DNA from: Streptomyces sp. NBC_01549
GTDB lineage: Bacteria > Actinomycetota > Actinomycetes > Streptomycetales > Streptomycetaceae
DNA length: 64,000 nt
Direction of reading: 5' to 3'
NCBI RefSeq assembly: GCF_026339955.1
Contig: NZ_JAPEPW010000001.1
Span: 186,001 to 250,000 of the forward strand
A program made the position numbers and the translations under genes. This document shows, piece by piece, positions 44,011 through 52,829 of the stretch. How positions within the stretch are numbered: the stretch's first letter is position 1; every line of letters starts with the position of its first letter. Below the pieces are notes generated by a model. It had not been told where the DNA came from and made no database searches. It saw only the letters and a program-made list of their open reading frames with translations.

Positions 44011-44040
44011 GGGGAGGGTGCGGGTGCCCGCACCCTCCCC
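44011..44040 (-). terminator. Perfect 14-bp terminator hairpin
   Basis: GGGGAGGGTGCGGG and CCCGCACCCTCCCC form a perfect stem around a 2-nt centre, 8 nt past the stop of the DUF305 gene. Confidence 0.8.
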
Positions 44041-44048
44041 GGGGAGTG

Positions 44049-44702
44049 TCAGTTCTTGCCGAGGAGCTTGTTCATCTCGGTGATCTCGGCGGTCTGCGCG
44101 GTGATGATGCCGTCGGACATGGACGTGGCGGGACCGTATTTGCCCTTGTCCTTCTCGGTGGCGGCCATCTCTATGGCGCCCTTGTGGTGCTCGATCATCA
44201 TGGTCAGGAACATGGTGTCGAAGTCCGCGCCGGACGCCTTCTCCAGTTTGGCCATGTCCTTGCTGTCCATCATTCCGGGCATGTCGGAGTGCGCTGAGTG
44301 GTCCATGCCGGGCATCGACTCCATCGAGCTGTCGGACCTCGTTACGTCCTTGCCCCAGGACTTGAGCCAGCCGCTCATGGTCTGGATCTCGGGGTCCTGG
44401 GCCTTCTCGATGCGCGCGGCGAGGTCCTTCACCTCGGCGGAGGAGGCTCGGTCGGCGGCGAGCTTCGCCATTTCCAGGGCCTGCTGGTGGTGCGGGATCA
44501 TGCCCTGCGTGAAGGAGACGTCCTGGGCGTTGTGCGCTGCGGTGGTGGCGTTGGCGCCCGCGGACGAGGACGCGGAACTGTGGCCCTGGTGTCCGCTGCT
44601 CGCGCTGCCGCTGTCGTTGCCGCAGGCGGCGAGGAGGAGAGCGGCGGTGACAGCCGTAGCCGTGAGAGCGGCGCGGCGGGTGAGGGTACGGGTGTTGCGC
44701 AT
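44049..44702 (-). CDS. DUF305 (DUF305/ferritin-like) lipoprotein
   Basis: A protein of 217 aa. ATG 44702 has AGGAG 8 nt upstream. The signal peptide ends in the lipobox LLLAAC. The Ser/Gly/His linker is followed by two halves of the DUF305 four-helix fold, each with the typical FTQGMIPHHQQALEMAKL and FLTMMIEHHKGAIEMA motif. The HH pairs and the Met-rich MPGMDHSAHSDMPGMM loop suggest metal binding. It is common in copper-resistance islands. Confidence 0.93.
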   Translation of the reverse strand: MRNTRTLTRRAALTATAVTAALLLAACGNDSGSASSGHQGHSSASSSAGANATTAAHNAQDVSFTQGMIPHHQQALEMAKLAADRASSAEVKDLAARIEKAQDPEIQTMSGWLKSWGKDVTRSDSSMESMPGMDHSAHSDMPGMMDSKDMAKLEKASGADFDTMFLTMMIEHHKGAIEMAATEKDKGKYGPATSMSDGIITAQTAEITEMNKLLGKN

Positions 44703-44787
44703 ACGGGAACTCCTGCTGTGGGAAAGGGATCTGGATGTGCCGAGGCGCACCGCGTCGCCGAGCAGTGGGCGCGGTCGCGCGCGGTGT

Positions 44788-45195
44788 CTAGATCCGCAGG
44801 AGTTGGAGTTCCGCCAGAGACGGTGGGGCGCGGGCGCCGTCCGGGCCCGGAGCCGCGTACGAGCACACGGTGTCGGCACGTACCGGTACGGCTACCCGGT
44901 CGGGAACGAGGGCAGGCAATGCCGGCCCGTCGGTCACTGCACCTGACAGGCAGGTCGAGTCGGCGTGCTGGAGGTGGCCTCCACCGCAGTGGCCGTCTCC
45001 GGAGCAGTCATGAGGGGCGCTGACCGCCGCCGTCGTGTGCTGCCGCTCGGCGCGTTCGTGTTTGTGGAGGCCACCGCCGGGAGCCAGGGCGTGCATGCCG
45101 AGCAGCCCTGCCAACAGTCCGAGCACGAGCAGCGTCCGCCACCGCCCGACAGGCGGTCGCGGAGGGTGCTGCTGCGGGCTCGTCATCGGGCTCAT
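44788..45195 (-). CDS. DUF6153-type His/Cys-rich small membrane protein
   Basis: A protein of 135 aa from ATG 45195 (a second ATG lies at 45186). One membrane helix, TLLVLGLLAGLLGMHALA, is followed by a His/Cys-rich exterior (GDGHCGGGHLQHADSTC). The end APPSLAELQLLRI is the hallmark of the DUF6153 family of actinobacteria. The permease relic upstream reads into it in the same frame. A role in metal resistance is suggested only by its neighbours. Confidence 0.75.
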   Translation of the reverse strand: MSPMTSPQQHPPRPPVGRWRTLLVLGLLAGLLGMHALAPGGGLHKHERAERQHTTAAVSAPHDCSGDGHCGGGHLQHADSTCLSGAVTDGPALPALVPDRVAVPVRADTVCSYAAPGPDGARAPPSLAELQLLRI

Positions 45196-46110
45196 CCCAG
45201 ATAGTCGTGACGTCGGTTCAGTGCGGTGTCCGTTGTACATACGGTCGCCGCCGCGCTCGTGTTCAGCGTGATCGGGTGAGCCGCCCATCGTCCGCGGCAT
45301 CGCTGGGCCGCCGGTGCGCCAGAACCGTACGAGCAGACTCGCGGCCAGCACCAGGAACGCGATGTTGCGCCAAGTCGTGTAGTTCCAGGTGATCCCTTCC
45401 TCGGGGATCTTGGCATCTGCCTGATCGGGGATCAGGCCCGGGCCGCCGAAGGCGAACTCTTGGCGGCGAGCGAGTGGTCCGCCAGGAAGAAGGTGTGCCA
45501 GAAGTCGTCCGGAACCCGGGCGGCGATCGCGCCTGCGATCAGCAGACCGGCCACCAGGTCGCGAAGGACCGCGGCCCACTCCATGACGAAGATGTGCGAC
45601 ACGGACGTGAAGCCGTTCCGCGAGATCAGCCGGTGGCCGAAGCTGCCCTCGCCCTGGACCGACATGTCCATCGCCGCGCGGCCGGCCATGGAGCCGGCCA
45701 GTCCGCGCGCGGCCTGTTCGCGGGCCTTCTGCAGCAGCCGCTCGCGCAGGAAGAGGCGGAACAGTACGGCAAGTACGACGATCACGATCGGTCCGCCGAC
45801 GAACTCGGCGGCGGTGAACTGCCAGCCCATCAACAGGGCCATGATGATGCCGAGTTCGACGACCATGTTGGTGGAGGCGATCTCGAAGGCCATGGCCGCG
45901 GTGAAGTCGGCGCCCTTGCGGAAGAGGGAGCGCGAGAGAGCCACGGCCGCGTACGAGCAGGAGGACGAGGCGGCTCCGAGCCCGGCGGACAGGGCGAGCG
46001 TGCGCGGCCGCCTGTACAACGGCGGACAGGGCGAAGCCGAGGATCAGCGCCCAGGTGACCTCCCAGGTCATCGATCCGGCAATGGACAGAGCGTGCCCGA
46101 TCGCATCCAC
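45196..46110 (-). pseudogene. Permease (YraQ/COG0701-like) with two deletions
   Basis: The frame opens at GTG 46110 (VDAIGHALSIAGSMTWEVTW) and continues to ALSAVVQA, where sequence is lost. The next part is in another frame, RRPRTLALSAGLGAASSSC, and reads on intact through FRKGADFTAAMAFEIASTNM and GSFGHRLISRNGFTSV to FFLADHSLAAK. About 80 residues are then missing. The third piece (FGGPGLIPDQADAKIPEEG, then ITWNYTTWRNIAFLVLAASL) is back in the first frame and has no stop before the DUF6153 gene. The protein cannot be made whole. Confidence 0.8.
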
Positions 46111-46256
46111 AGACCTGCACCCTTCCTGAGGCGAGCCGGGCCAGCCAGCGCCCATCGAATGCAGGGGCAATACCTCACTGGTGGCCTGGCATTCCAAGGA
46201 AAATGCGCTCATTTAACTAGGAGTTCTTAGGGCCCTTCGTGCTCACCCGCGTCTCG

Positions 46257-47462
46257 TCAGTTGGCGACCGGCTCGCGCGGTTCGGTCTCTGGCCGGTGAG
46301 GCGGCGGAACTGCCACTGTTCGCCCGCCGGGCGGGCCCTGACGCAGCCACCGCCGCGGCGTGTGTCGCCGCCACCACTTCTCCGCGGGCTCCTCCACCGC
46401 GGAGTACAACGCCCAGGACAGCACGATGACGACCACGCCCATGCCGATCAGTGCGAACAGCGTGCCGTTGTTGTCGGGCATGCGGCCCCACTGGTAGATG
46501 GCCAGCCGGCTGATCGAGTGGTGCAGGAGGTAGAAGCAGTACGACCACAGGCCGAGCTGGACCATCGGTTTGGCGTTGAGTACGCCGCGCAGTCCGCGGA
46601 CCTCGCGCTGGACGAAGGCGAGGATGATCAGTGCGGCCAGGACCGCGACCACCGGCCGCACCAGATAGTCGAGCTGCGCGGCGGCTCCCGCCGGCAACAG
46701 GGCCTGGTCCTGGTAGTAGCAGTAGACGTAGGCCGCCAGCAGCACCACCGGCAGCGAGGGGTGCAGCGGCAGCCGCCAGCCGCGTTTGACCGCGAGCGCG
46801 AGTGTCATGCCGAGCAGGAACTCCGGCAGGTAGACCACAGGGTGGCGCATCACCCAGGCCGCGTGGGCGGGCGAGTAGTGGGTGGTGGCGAACCAGTCGA
46901 CGGCCCACATGCCCACCAGTCCGCCTGCCGTGACCGACCCGAGCCAGCGGGTGCGCAGCCTGACCGCGATCCGGCCCAGCAGCGGGAAGAGGGCGTAGAA
47001 GAGCAGTTCGACGCTGAGCGTCCAGGTGACCTCGTTCCCGGGGAGGGCCGGGGTGACGTTCGGGGACCAGGTCTGCACCAAGAAGGCGGAGGAGATCAGG
47101 CTGGGCCAGCTGATCGCGAGGTGCGCCGCCGTGTAGTAGGCGTAGGTGCCCAGCAGCAGGGCGACCAGGTGGGCGGGCCATATCCGGCCTACGCGGCGCC
47201 AGTAGAAGGCGCCTGGGTGCTCGTTCGGTTTGAAGACCCAGGTCATCAGGAAGCCGGAAAGAACGAAGAAGAGGCTGACGCCGTTTCCGCCGAACTGCGC
47301 GTAGGGGAAGATCAACGGCGCCCGTCCCAGTCCGGTCTTGCCGCCGCTCCCGGTGAAGTGGGTGGTGAAGACCGCGAAGGCCGCGAAGAAACGCAGGCTC
47401 GTGAGGGAGTCGAGGCGTTTGGGGAGAGGTGTCACCACCGCCCGTATGCCTGGCAAAGACAT
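46257..47462 (-). CDS. Acyltransferase family 3 membrane protein (OafA-like)
   Basis: A protein of 401 aa with about ten membrane helices. The N-terminus LDSLTSLRFFAAFAVFTTHF contains the catalytic-type His of this family. GNGVSLFFVLSGFLMTW and RRVGRIWPAHL are diagnostic. It probably O-acylates a surface sugar or secondary metabolite; no partner gene is visible nearby. Confidence 0.9.
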   Translation of the reverse strand: MSLPGIRAVVTPLPKRLDSLTSLRFFAAFAVFTTHFTGSGGKTGLGRAPLIFPYAQFGGNGVSLFFVLSGFLMTWVFKPNEHPGAFYWRRVGRIWPAHLVALLLGTYAYYTAAHLAISWPSLISSAFLVQTWSPNVTPALPGNEVTWTLSVELLFYALFPLLGRIAVRLRTRWLGSVTAGGLVGMWAVDWFATTHYSPAHAAWVMRHPVVYLPEFLLGMTLALAVKRGWRLPLHPSLPVVLLAAYVYCYYQDQALLPAGAAAQLDYLVRPVVAVLAALIILAFVQREVRGLRGVLNAKPMVQLGLWSYCFYLLHHSISRLAIYQWGRMPDNNGTLFALIGMGVVVIVLSWALYSAVEEPAEKWWRRHTPRRWLRQGPPGGRTVAVPPPHRPETEPREPVAN

Positions 47463-47628
47463 GGGGTTTCGCCGTAGCCCTTCGGGGGTCCGCCAGTAAC
47501 CGGCGCATTATATGACCACTGATGTAAGGCTAAGTAAGCAACAGGCTCGGCAGACAGCGATGGGGTGTCGTGTCTTTCCCTGACCGGGTGGAGCCCAGGC
47601 GACACCCAGAGCCCCAGGAACGCGATCA

Positions 47629-47659
47629 GGGCCGGTCTCCCTTGGAGGGAAACCGGCCC
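47629..47659 (-). terminator. Hairpin following the tRNA-Pro fragment
   Basis: GGGCCGGTCTCCC and GGGAAACCGGCCC form a 13-bp stem with one mismatch and a 5-nt loop, 20 nt beyond the tRNA fragment on the minus strand. It looks like the native terminator of the original tRNA gene carried along in the att segment. Confidence 0.6.
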
Positions 47660-47678
47660 CGCCCTACTGCTTTCCGAG

Positions 47679-47721
47679 TCGGGGGGGGCGGGATTTGGAC
47701 CCACGACCTCTTCGTCCCGAA
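47679..47721 (-). other. 3' fragment of tRNA-Pro(CGG), probable attachment-site scar
   Basis: On the minus strand the sequence begins in the anticodon loop (TTCGGGA), continues with CGAAG, GTCGTGGGTCCAAATC and CCGCC, and ends with the acceptor side. The 5' half of the tRNA is missing and the T-loop has a C for T change. tRNA halves that start in the anticodon loop are what integrative elements leave at attachment sites. Confidence 0.65.
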
Positions 47722-48143
47722 GCAACTTGGGCGGGGGCGCTGCCTTGGGCCGGAGCGCCTCTCACCTGTGTTGATGGGCCGCAGGCGTCCGTGCTTGTTC
47801 GCCGGGGTTCGTCTGCGTTGTCACGCAGTTGGACACTCATGGCTGCTGTGTCCTGCCAGCGCTTGTGGCATGAGAGTGCCTTATCCGTAGCGTTAACTCG
47901 TTCGGTCAGTAACGGCCATTCCGGTTGCTTCGGAGCGGCGGACAGGGGTAGTCGGTGGGGCTGCGGTACCGCGCTGCTGTGCAGCTCGCCTCGCCGCCGT
48001 GTTCCGGGCGTGAGCTTCGCGCCGTAGCCGGCGTTCGTAGTCGGCGATTTGACGGACGGGTCTGCTGCAGGTTTTGGTGACAGGTTCGATCACGCGGCCT
48101 GGAGGGCCGGTGTGGTCATCGGGGAACTGGCAAGGGGAATGCA

Positions 48144-48755
48144 GTGAGATTCACCGGTCTCTCGGGCGATCTCGACCGTCCTGCCGTCGACGCGTTCCTG
48201 TCGGCCGTGGACTCGGCGATGAACAGCAACACCCTGCTGCTCAAGGTTGCTACCGACGTGTCAGTCACGGCGAAGAACCAGCGGCATGTCCTCCACACCT
48301 ACCTGCGCAGCGGGCTGTTCGAGGAGATGATGCTCGCCGCCGACCAACATCGCGACTGGTACAACCTGTCCGAAGACGAAGACTTCGGTGGACTCCCCAA
48401 CGAGCGCCCCCTCATCCGCGAGGGATTCCTCGCGACGACCAGCCCACTCCGCTATGCGGGCTTCGTCGCTCGGCTGCGCTGGATGCTCTGCGAGGCTTTC
48501 AGCCCCTACGGGCACCACTGCTCGTCGGCGGATGCCGAACAGCTCGTGCGCGATTTTGTTCACGAGCTGCTCGGCCAGGACGGTTCCGCATGGTTGTTCG
48601 CTTCAGTCAAGCCCGACTTCTTGCGCTCGACCGGCTACTACAGCGGCGAAGAGCCTCCGCGTCCGGCGTACTTCGACGGCAGCGACTCCGATACCGCGAC
48701 ATTCATCCACCGTGACCGCGTCTGCTACTTGCTCCTTACCAACGGCTCTCCGTGA
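48144..48755 (+). CDS. Hypothetical protein
   Basis: A protein of 203 aa. GTG start 48144 with AAGGGG 7 nt ahead. It is soluble, with mixed helices (RPAVDAFLSAVDSAMNS, LRSGLFEEMMLAADQHRDWY) and a C-terminal half with RDFVHELLGQDGSAWLFASV. I do not recognise a family. It lies alone between two tRNA fragments, as typical island cargo. Confidence 0.65.
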   Translation: MRFTGLSGDLDRPAVDAFLSAVDSAMNSNTLLLKVATDVSVTAKNQRHVLHTYLRSGLFEEMMLAADQHRDWYNLSEDEDFGGLPNERPLIREGFLATTSPLRYAGFVARLRWMLCEAFSPYGHHCSSADAEQLVRDFVHELLGQDGSAWLFASVKPDFLRSTGYYSGEEPPRPAYFDGSDSDTATFIHRDRVCYLLLTNGSP

Positions 48756-48850
48756 GTAAGCCACGCGGCCGGGGCGAATTCCAGGGGCTTCGTTGTTCCC
48801 GGAACGACCCCGATCGGTTCGGCTTGTGACGGTTGGTGGCCAGAGTCTCA

Positions 48851-49600
48851 TCAGTCCCATCGGGCGACGATGGCTTCCTCGACGCCGAAGACCGCATCAC
48901 ACTCGGCGCACTGCGCGTTACCGAAGACGTAGGTCAATTTGTGCGCGATGTTCGGATGATCGTCTGCGAGTGCGCGGGAGTAGAGCCTTTCGGCCAGCCC
49001 GTCCAAAGCTGCGGGGGCCTGAGGTCGCAGCGGCACCTGCCTCGCCGTCGTGGAAGGCTCCATGTACATGCTGTCCGTGGTCGAGAAGAAGCCGTACTTG
49101 CCGAAGACTATGAAGTTCTCCGCACTGCACGAGGGGCAGGGCACCTCGTATTCCTCGTCGTTCAGCCCGTCGAGCTGCTCGCCCCAGATCTCGACGCCCT
49201 CGAAACTCAGCAGCGTGCCGAGCAAGTCGACGTAATTCGTGGGGTCGTCGGCGAGTCCCGGGTCCTGGAGGGCTTCCTCGGTGAGTTGCACCAGGTCGGA
49301 CATCTGGGAGGCGTAGGTCACTTGGGGATCCTCATCGCCGTACGGCTGATCTGTGCTGGCCACAATGGAGCCGGCCAGGTACAGGGGCATCCGCCGGTCC
49401 GCCGCTGACCACTGACGCGCCATCTCGGTCAGAGGGGGCAAGGCCGCATAACTCGCCGAGTAGACGGTGCCCTGATGGCACAGCCGGGACCAGAGTTTGT
49501 CCCAGCCGGAGTCCTGCGCGTCCGGACCCACTGCGTCAAGCAGGCCGGGGACGTCTTCTGCCGTGCCGTAGGCGTGGTGGAGCCGAGACCAGTCCGTCAT
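48851..49600 (-). CDS. Hypothetical protein with central and terminal zinc-ribbon cysteines
   Basis: A protein of 249 aa, starting ATG 49600 (MTDWSRLHHAYGTAEDVPGL). The N-terminal half has HEAT-like helices (WDKLWSRLCHQGTVYSASYA, ALPPLTEMARQW) seen in a Streptomyces family of unknown role. CPSC (about 154-157) and a C-terminal CAEC could form one zinc site. An immunity or conflict function is possible but not shown. Confidence 0.7.
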   Translation of the reverse strand: MTDWSRLHHAYGTAEDVPGLLDAVGPDAQDSGWDKLWSRLCHQGTVYSASYAALPPLTEMARQWSAADRRMPLYLAGSIVASTDQPYGDEDPQVTYASQMSDLVQLTEEALQDPGLADDPTNYVDLLGTLLSFEGVEIWGEQLDGLNDEEYEVPCPSCSAENFIVFGKYGFFSTTDSMYMEPSTTARQVPLRPQAPAALDGLAERLYSRALADDHPNIAHKLTYVFGNAQCAECDAVFGVEEAIVARWD

Positions 49601-49834
49601 GCCGATGATCTAAGCAGCCGAGCGCGGCACCATGCCGCGGCGGGCGGTGAGGTCGCGTGAGCCGGCCGTCTCTGGAATCCGTCAGTGACCTACTGCGATG
49701 GGCCAAGATCCCGTCCACGCCTCGTCCACAGACCCTGACATACGGCCGCTTCGGGCGGCATCCACCCGCACATACGCGAAGACCCCGGTCTCAGCGTTTC
49801 CGCTGCTGACGTGGTCTTTGGGCACCTCATACAG

Positions 49835-49876
49835 GGTGCCCCGGCAGGATTCGAACCTGCGCACACGGCTCCGGAG
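49835..49876 (-). other. 3' fragment of tRNA-Arg(CCG), probable attachment-site scar
   Basis: The minus strand reads CTCCGGA (anticodon loop), GCCGT, then a T-arm GCAGGTTCGAATCCTGC and CGGGGCA with CC. The 5' side of the anticodon stem does not pair and no D-arm exists. As with the Pro fragment, the match starts in the anticodon loop. Confidence 0.7.
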
Positions 49877-50083
49877 GGCCCTTCGGTCCCGGACAAAGTC
49901 ACTGGTCACAGCCTCGCACGGTGGTGGGCGGCCGGGCCCGTCCACAGATAGTCCACGGCGTGCTGGCCACCGCTTCAGGAGTTCGGTCAACGGAGCGCGT
50001 GGGCTGCTCGTAGTCGTGCTCCGGGGCGGTTGCTGATCCACCTCTGACTACCCAGATCCATGATTGTCCGACCACGTTGATGT

Positions 50084-51617
50084 CAACACCGTTGCGTTTG
50101 GCCCCTGAGCTGTACGTCAAGCCCTGCTGAACAGCGCAACGGGACCACCTGGTAGATCAACGATCGGCGAGAAAGTCGATCAAGGTCAGGGGTCCCGTTG
50201 CAGGAGAATTCTGTCATCACGTCCACGATCGAGACAGCCCGGGGTGTGTTCGCGCCGGGGCATCTGGGGGAGTTGACCCAGATCGTGGACTTCGCGCTGG
50301 TGGACGCGGTGCTGGAGGAGACCGGCCAGCGCGAGAAGCGCCTGCGGCTGCTGCCTTCGCGGGTGGTGGTGTACTTCGTCCTCGCTCTCGCGCTGTTCGA
50401 GCACCGCTCGTACCGCACGGTGTGGTCCAAGCTGACCGCCGCCCTGACCCCGCTTGCCCTGGTGCGTCCTGCGGTTTCCTCGCTGACGCGGGCACGGCGC
50501 AGGGTGGGGGCCGCGCCTCTGCGGCGTCTGTTCGAGACGCTTGCCGGGCCCGTCGCCCGCCCCGGGCAGGCCGGGTCCTTCTACCGGGGCCTGCGCACGG
50601 TGGCCGTCGACGGGACCCTGCTGCACACCCCCGACGACGAGACGCTCACCTGGCGCTACCCCAAGCGGGCCGGGGAGAGTCTGGAGTTCGGCTATCCGCT
50701 CCTGCGGCTGCTGGCCCTGGTCGAGTGCGGCACCCGCGCGCTCATAGCCGCCGCCTTCGGACCGGAGTCCGAGGGTGAACTCCCCTATGCCAAGCGGCTT
50801 CTGACCGCCCTGGACAAGACGATGCTCCTGCTGGCCGACGCGGCCTTCGACGGCAACGAGTTCCTTGAGGCCGTCCATCAGAGCGGGGCGCGGTTCCTGG
50901 TGCGCTCCGGGGCCCGCCGCGTCCCCACCCCCGCCGAGCACCTGGGCGACGGCTCCTACATCGCGCGCATCGGCTACGGCGTCCTGCGGGTACTGCTGCC
51001 GGTGCGCGTGATCGAGGCGACCCTCACCGTCACCCTGGCCGATGGCACCGTCCGCACCGAGCAGTGGCGGCTGATCACCAATCTGCTGGACCCCGTCCGT
51101 TTCCCGGCCGCCGAGCTCGTTGATCTCTATCACCGCAGGTGGCAGGCGGAAACCACGTATTTTTCGATCAAAGCCACGATGCTCGACGGCCGCATCCTGC
51201 GCTCCCGCAGCATCGATGGCCTCGACCAGGAGGTCTACGCCCTGCTCACCGCCTACCAGGCTCTGATCCGCGCCGCCGACGACGCCCTGACCGGACGGCC
51301 GGAAATACCCATGGAACGGATCAGTTTCACCGTCCTACTGGCCGCCGCAACCGACACCGTCACCGCCGGCCATGGAATCTTCCCCGGCACCCTCATCGAC
51401 CTGGTCGTCACGATCGGCCACACCGCCCTGAGCGACCTCCTACCCGCCCACCGACGGCAACGAGTGAAGGCCCGCACCCGCAAGAACCCCACCAGCAAAT
51501 ACGGCCCGAACGCCGGACAGCACCCCCAGAAGGCCCAGAACTACACCGTCCACACCACCGTCGCATTCTTCGCCCACGGCCTCAACAGCCGCTCACGGCG
51601 CTAACGCAACGGTGTTG
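50084..51617. mobile_element. Complete IS4-type insertion sequence with 10-bp target duplication
   Basis: The element is 1534 bp. Its ends are the inverted repeats CAACACCGTTGCGTT (50084-50098) and AACGCAACGGTGTTG (51603-51617), identical over 15 bp with partial pairing further in. ACGTTGATGT is present at 50074-50083 and again at 51618-51627 as the target duplication. The transposase gene is intact. Perfect repeats and duplication suggest recent insertion. Confidence 0.93.
50198..51604 (+). CDS. IS4-family transposase
   Basis: A protein of 468 aa with a DDE nuclease fold. D138 (VAVDGTLL), D214 (LLLADAAFDG) and E318 with the Y-2-R-3-E-6-K signature (YHRRWQAETTYFSIK) are all in place. The start is drawn at TTG 50198 as no ATG is available; an AGGAG just inside it means a start a few codons later is possible. 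It ends inside the right terminal repeat. Confidence 0.93.
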   Translation: MQENSVITSTIETARGVFAPGHLGELTQIVDFALVDAVLEETGQREKRLRLLPSRVVVYFVLALALFEHRSYRTVWSKLTAALTPLALVRPAVSSLTRARRRVGAAPLRRLFETLAGPVARPGQAGSFYRGLRTVAVDGTLLHTPDDETLTWRYPKRAGESLEFGYPLLRLLALVECGTRALIAAAFGPESEGELPYAKRLLTALDKTMLLLADAAFDGNEFLEAVHQSGARFLVRSGARRVPTPAEHLGDGSYIARIGYGVLRVLLPVRVIEATLTVTLADGTVRTEQWRLITNLLDPVRFPAAELVDLYHRRWQAETTYFSIKATMLDGRILRSRSIDGLDQEVYALLTAYQALIRAADDALTGRPEIPMERISFTVLLAAATDTVTAGHGIFPGTLIDLVVTIGHTALSDLLPAHRRQRVKARTRKNPTSKYGPNAGQHPQKAQNYTVHTTVAFFAHGLNSRSRR

Positions 51618-51812
51618 ACGTTGATGTCAGCTGCTGATGTCAACCTGCACTGGGGAAGTGACTGTTCACGAGGGGACCGGCGGGTCTCTCGCACGGTGCG
51701 TGCATGTGAATTCGTGAACTGTGGGTGCCTGGCAGCAGTGGAACGGTTTGGTGTCCGCCTGCGTCGTCCCTCTCCGGGGCGCGGTGGCTGTGTCCCGGAG
51801 GGGGGAGACCGG

Positions 51813-52210
51813 GTGCATAGGGGCGGCTTCGCCAAGTGGACAAGGCGGTTCGAGGACGAGCGCGAGCGCAGGCGCGCCCAGGGTGATCCGGACTGGGGAC
51901 AAAGCGCGACGCTGCATCCGGCGGTGTGGGCCAGCATCCAGCGCTTCCAGATCGGCGAGGACGGTGACGGCGCCAACCTCGTCGGCAAAGCGGACCAGGC
52001 CGGCGACACCGACTACGCGCAGGCGGTCCGGCTCTTCATCGCCGAGGAACAGAACCACGCCCGTCTACTTGCTCGGCTGCTGGCCGCGGGGGGGCATACC
52101 GACGTTGACCGGGCACTGGAGCGACGTGGTCTTCGTACGGCTGCGGCGTCTCATGGGTCTACGCATGGAACTGTTGGTGCTGATGATCGCGGAAGTGGTG
52201 GCGCTGCGCT
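51813..52210 (+). pseudogene. Ferritin-like protein, frameshifted and 3'-truncated
   Basis: GTG 51813 with GGGGGGAG ahead opens a frame with FAKWTRRFEDERERRRAQGD, VWASIQRFQIGEDGDGANLV and FIAEEQNHARLLARLLAAGG, a ferritin-like helical pattern with EExxH. At about 52090 the frame is lost, and another frame continues with HWSDVVFVRLRRLMGLRMEL and MIAEVVALRY. The last helices are absent. Confidence 0.65.
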
Positions 52211-52214
52211 ATCG

Positions 52215-52496
52215 TCACGGGGGGTTGGCCGCCATTCGGCAGGCACCGTTCGCGGCGCCCCCCGGCGTGCCGGCCTGGGTCAGGGCGCTCACACAGCCCC
52301 GCAGGTCACCGTGCACACCTTGGTTGCACGCCATTCTGATGGCGTCCGAGACTTCGACGCCCGCTTGTTTGACCATGTTCGTGCAGGCCGGGATGTCCGC
52401 GTGGGCGGCGGGGGCGGCGATGGCCACGCCGCCGAGTGTGAGGGTCAAACCGGTGAGGACACCGGCGATACGAGCCGCCGTGTGCATGGGAGGCAC
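52215..52496 (-). CDS. Small secreted cysteine-containing protein
   Basis: A protein of 93 aa (GTG 52496, GGAG upstream; ATG 52487 also possible). A signal peptide (AGVLTGLTLTLGGVAIAAPA) ends at AHA. The mature 60 residues contain four cysteines (ACTNMV, RMACNQG, RGCVSAL, GACRM), likely two disulfides. The function is unknown. Confidence 0.7.
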   Translation of the reverse strand: MPPMHTAARIAGVLTGLTLTLGGVAIAAPAAHADIPACTNMVKQAGVEVSDAIRMACNQGVHGDLRGCVSALTQAGTPGGAANGACRMAANPP

Positions 52497-52624
52497 CTGC
52501 TCTCCGGGGCTGGTCGGGGATTCGCGGATTCAAAGCGCCGAGCAGCGGACGCGCCCAGTGTACGACCGTGGCCTCGGGCCCCCGGACCCGTCGGCTCGGC
52601 AGGACTGCCCCTCCTCTCTTCGAC

Positions 52625-52770
52625 GCTAGAACAACCCGCCGCCGCGCGCACTCTGTCCGAAGGCACGGCACCATCGATGGCAGCCGCCGAGGCCGGCTTC
52701 GCCGACCAGGCCCATCTCACCCGGTGGTTCACCCGCAGGCATTCCGCAGCAGAGCGCAGGATGCGGACAC
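52625..52770 (+). pseudogene. AraC-type HTH fragment
   Basis: The frame contains AAAEAGFADQAHLTRWFTRRH, the second helix-turn-helix of AraC regulators, preceded by degraded sequence and followed by an unrelated tail. No start or ligand domain is left. Confidence 0.5.
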
Positions 52771-52829
52771 CCCGGGTCGAATCTAGACTGGCGAAGCGTA
52801 GAAAGTCCACAATTTGGGAGATATGCACC

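Larger units (their letters stand above)
47463..48143. other. Gene-free stretch with tRNA-Pro fragment and hairpin
   Basis: About 680 nt with no supported protein gene. It holds the tRNA-Pro 3' fragment and the hairpin listed separately. It probably marks the edge of an inserted segment. Confidence 0.6.

Noticed and set aside
44788..46212. 474-codon minus frame treated as one protein
   Set aside because: Only pieces match a permease, the middle is in the wrong frame, and the last 135 codons are an independent DUF6153 gene.
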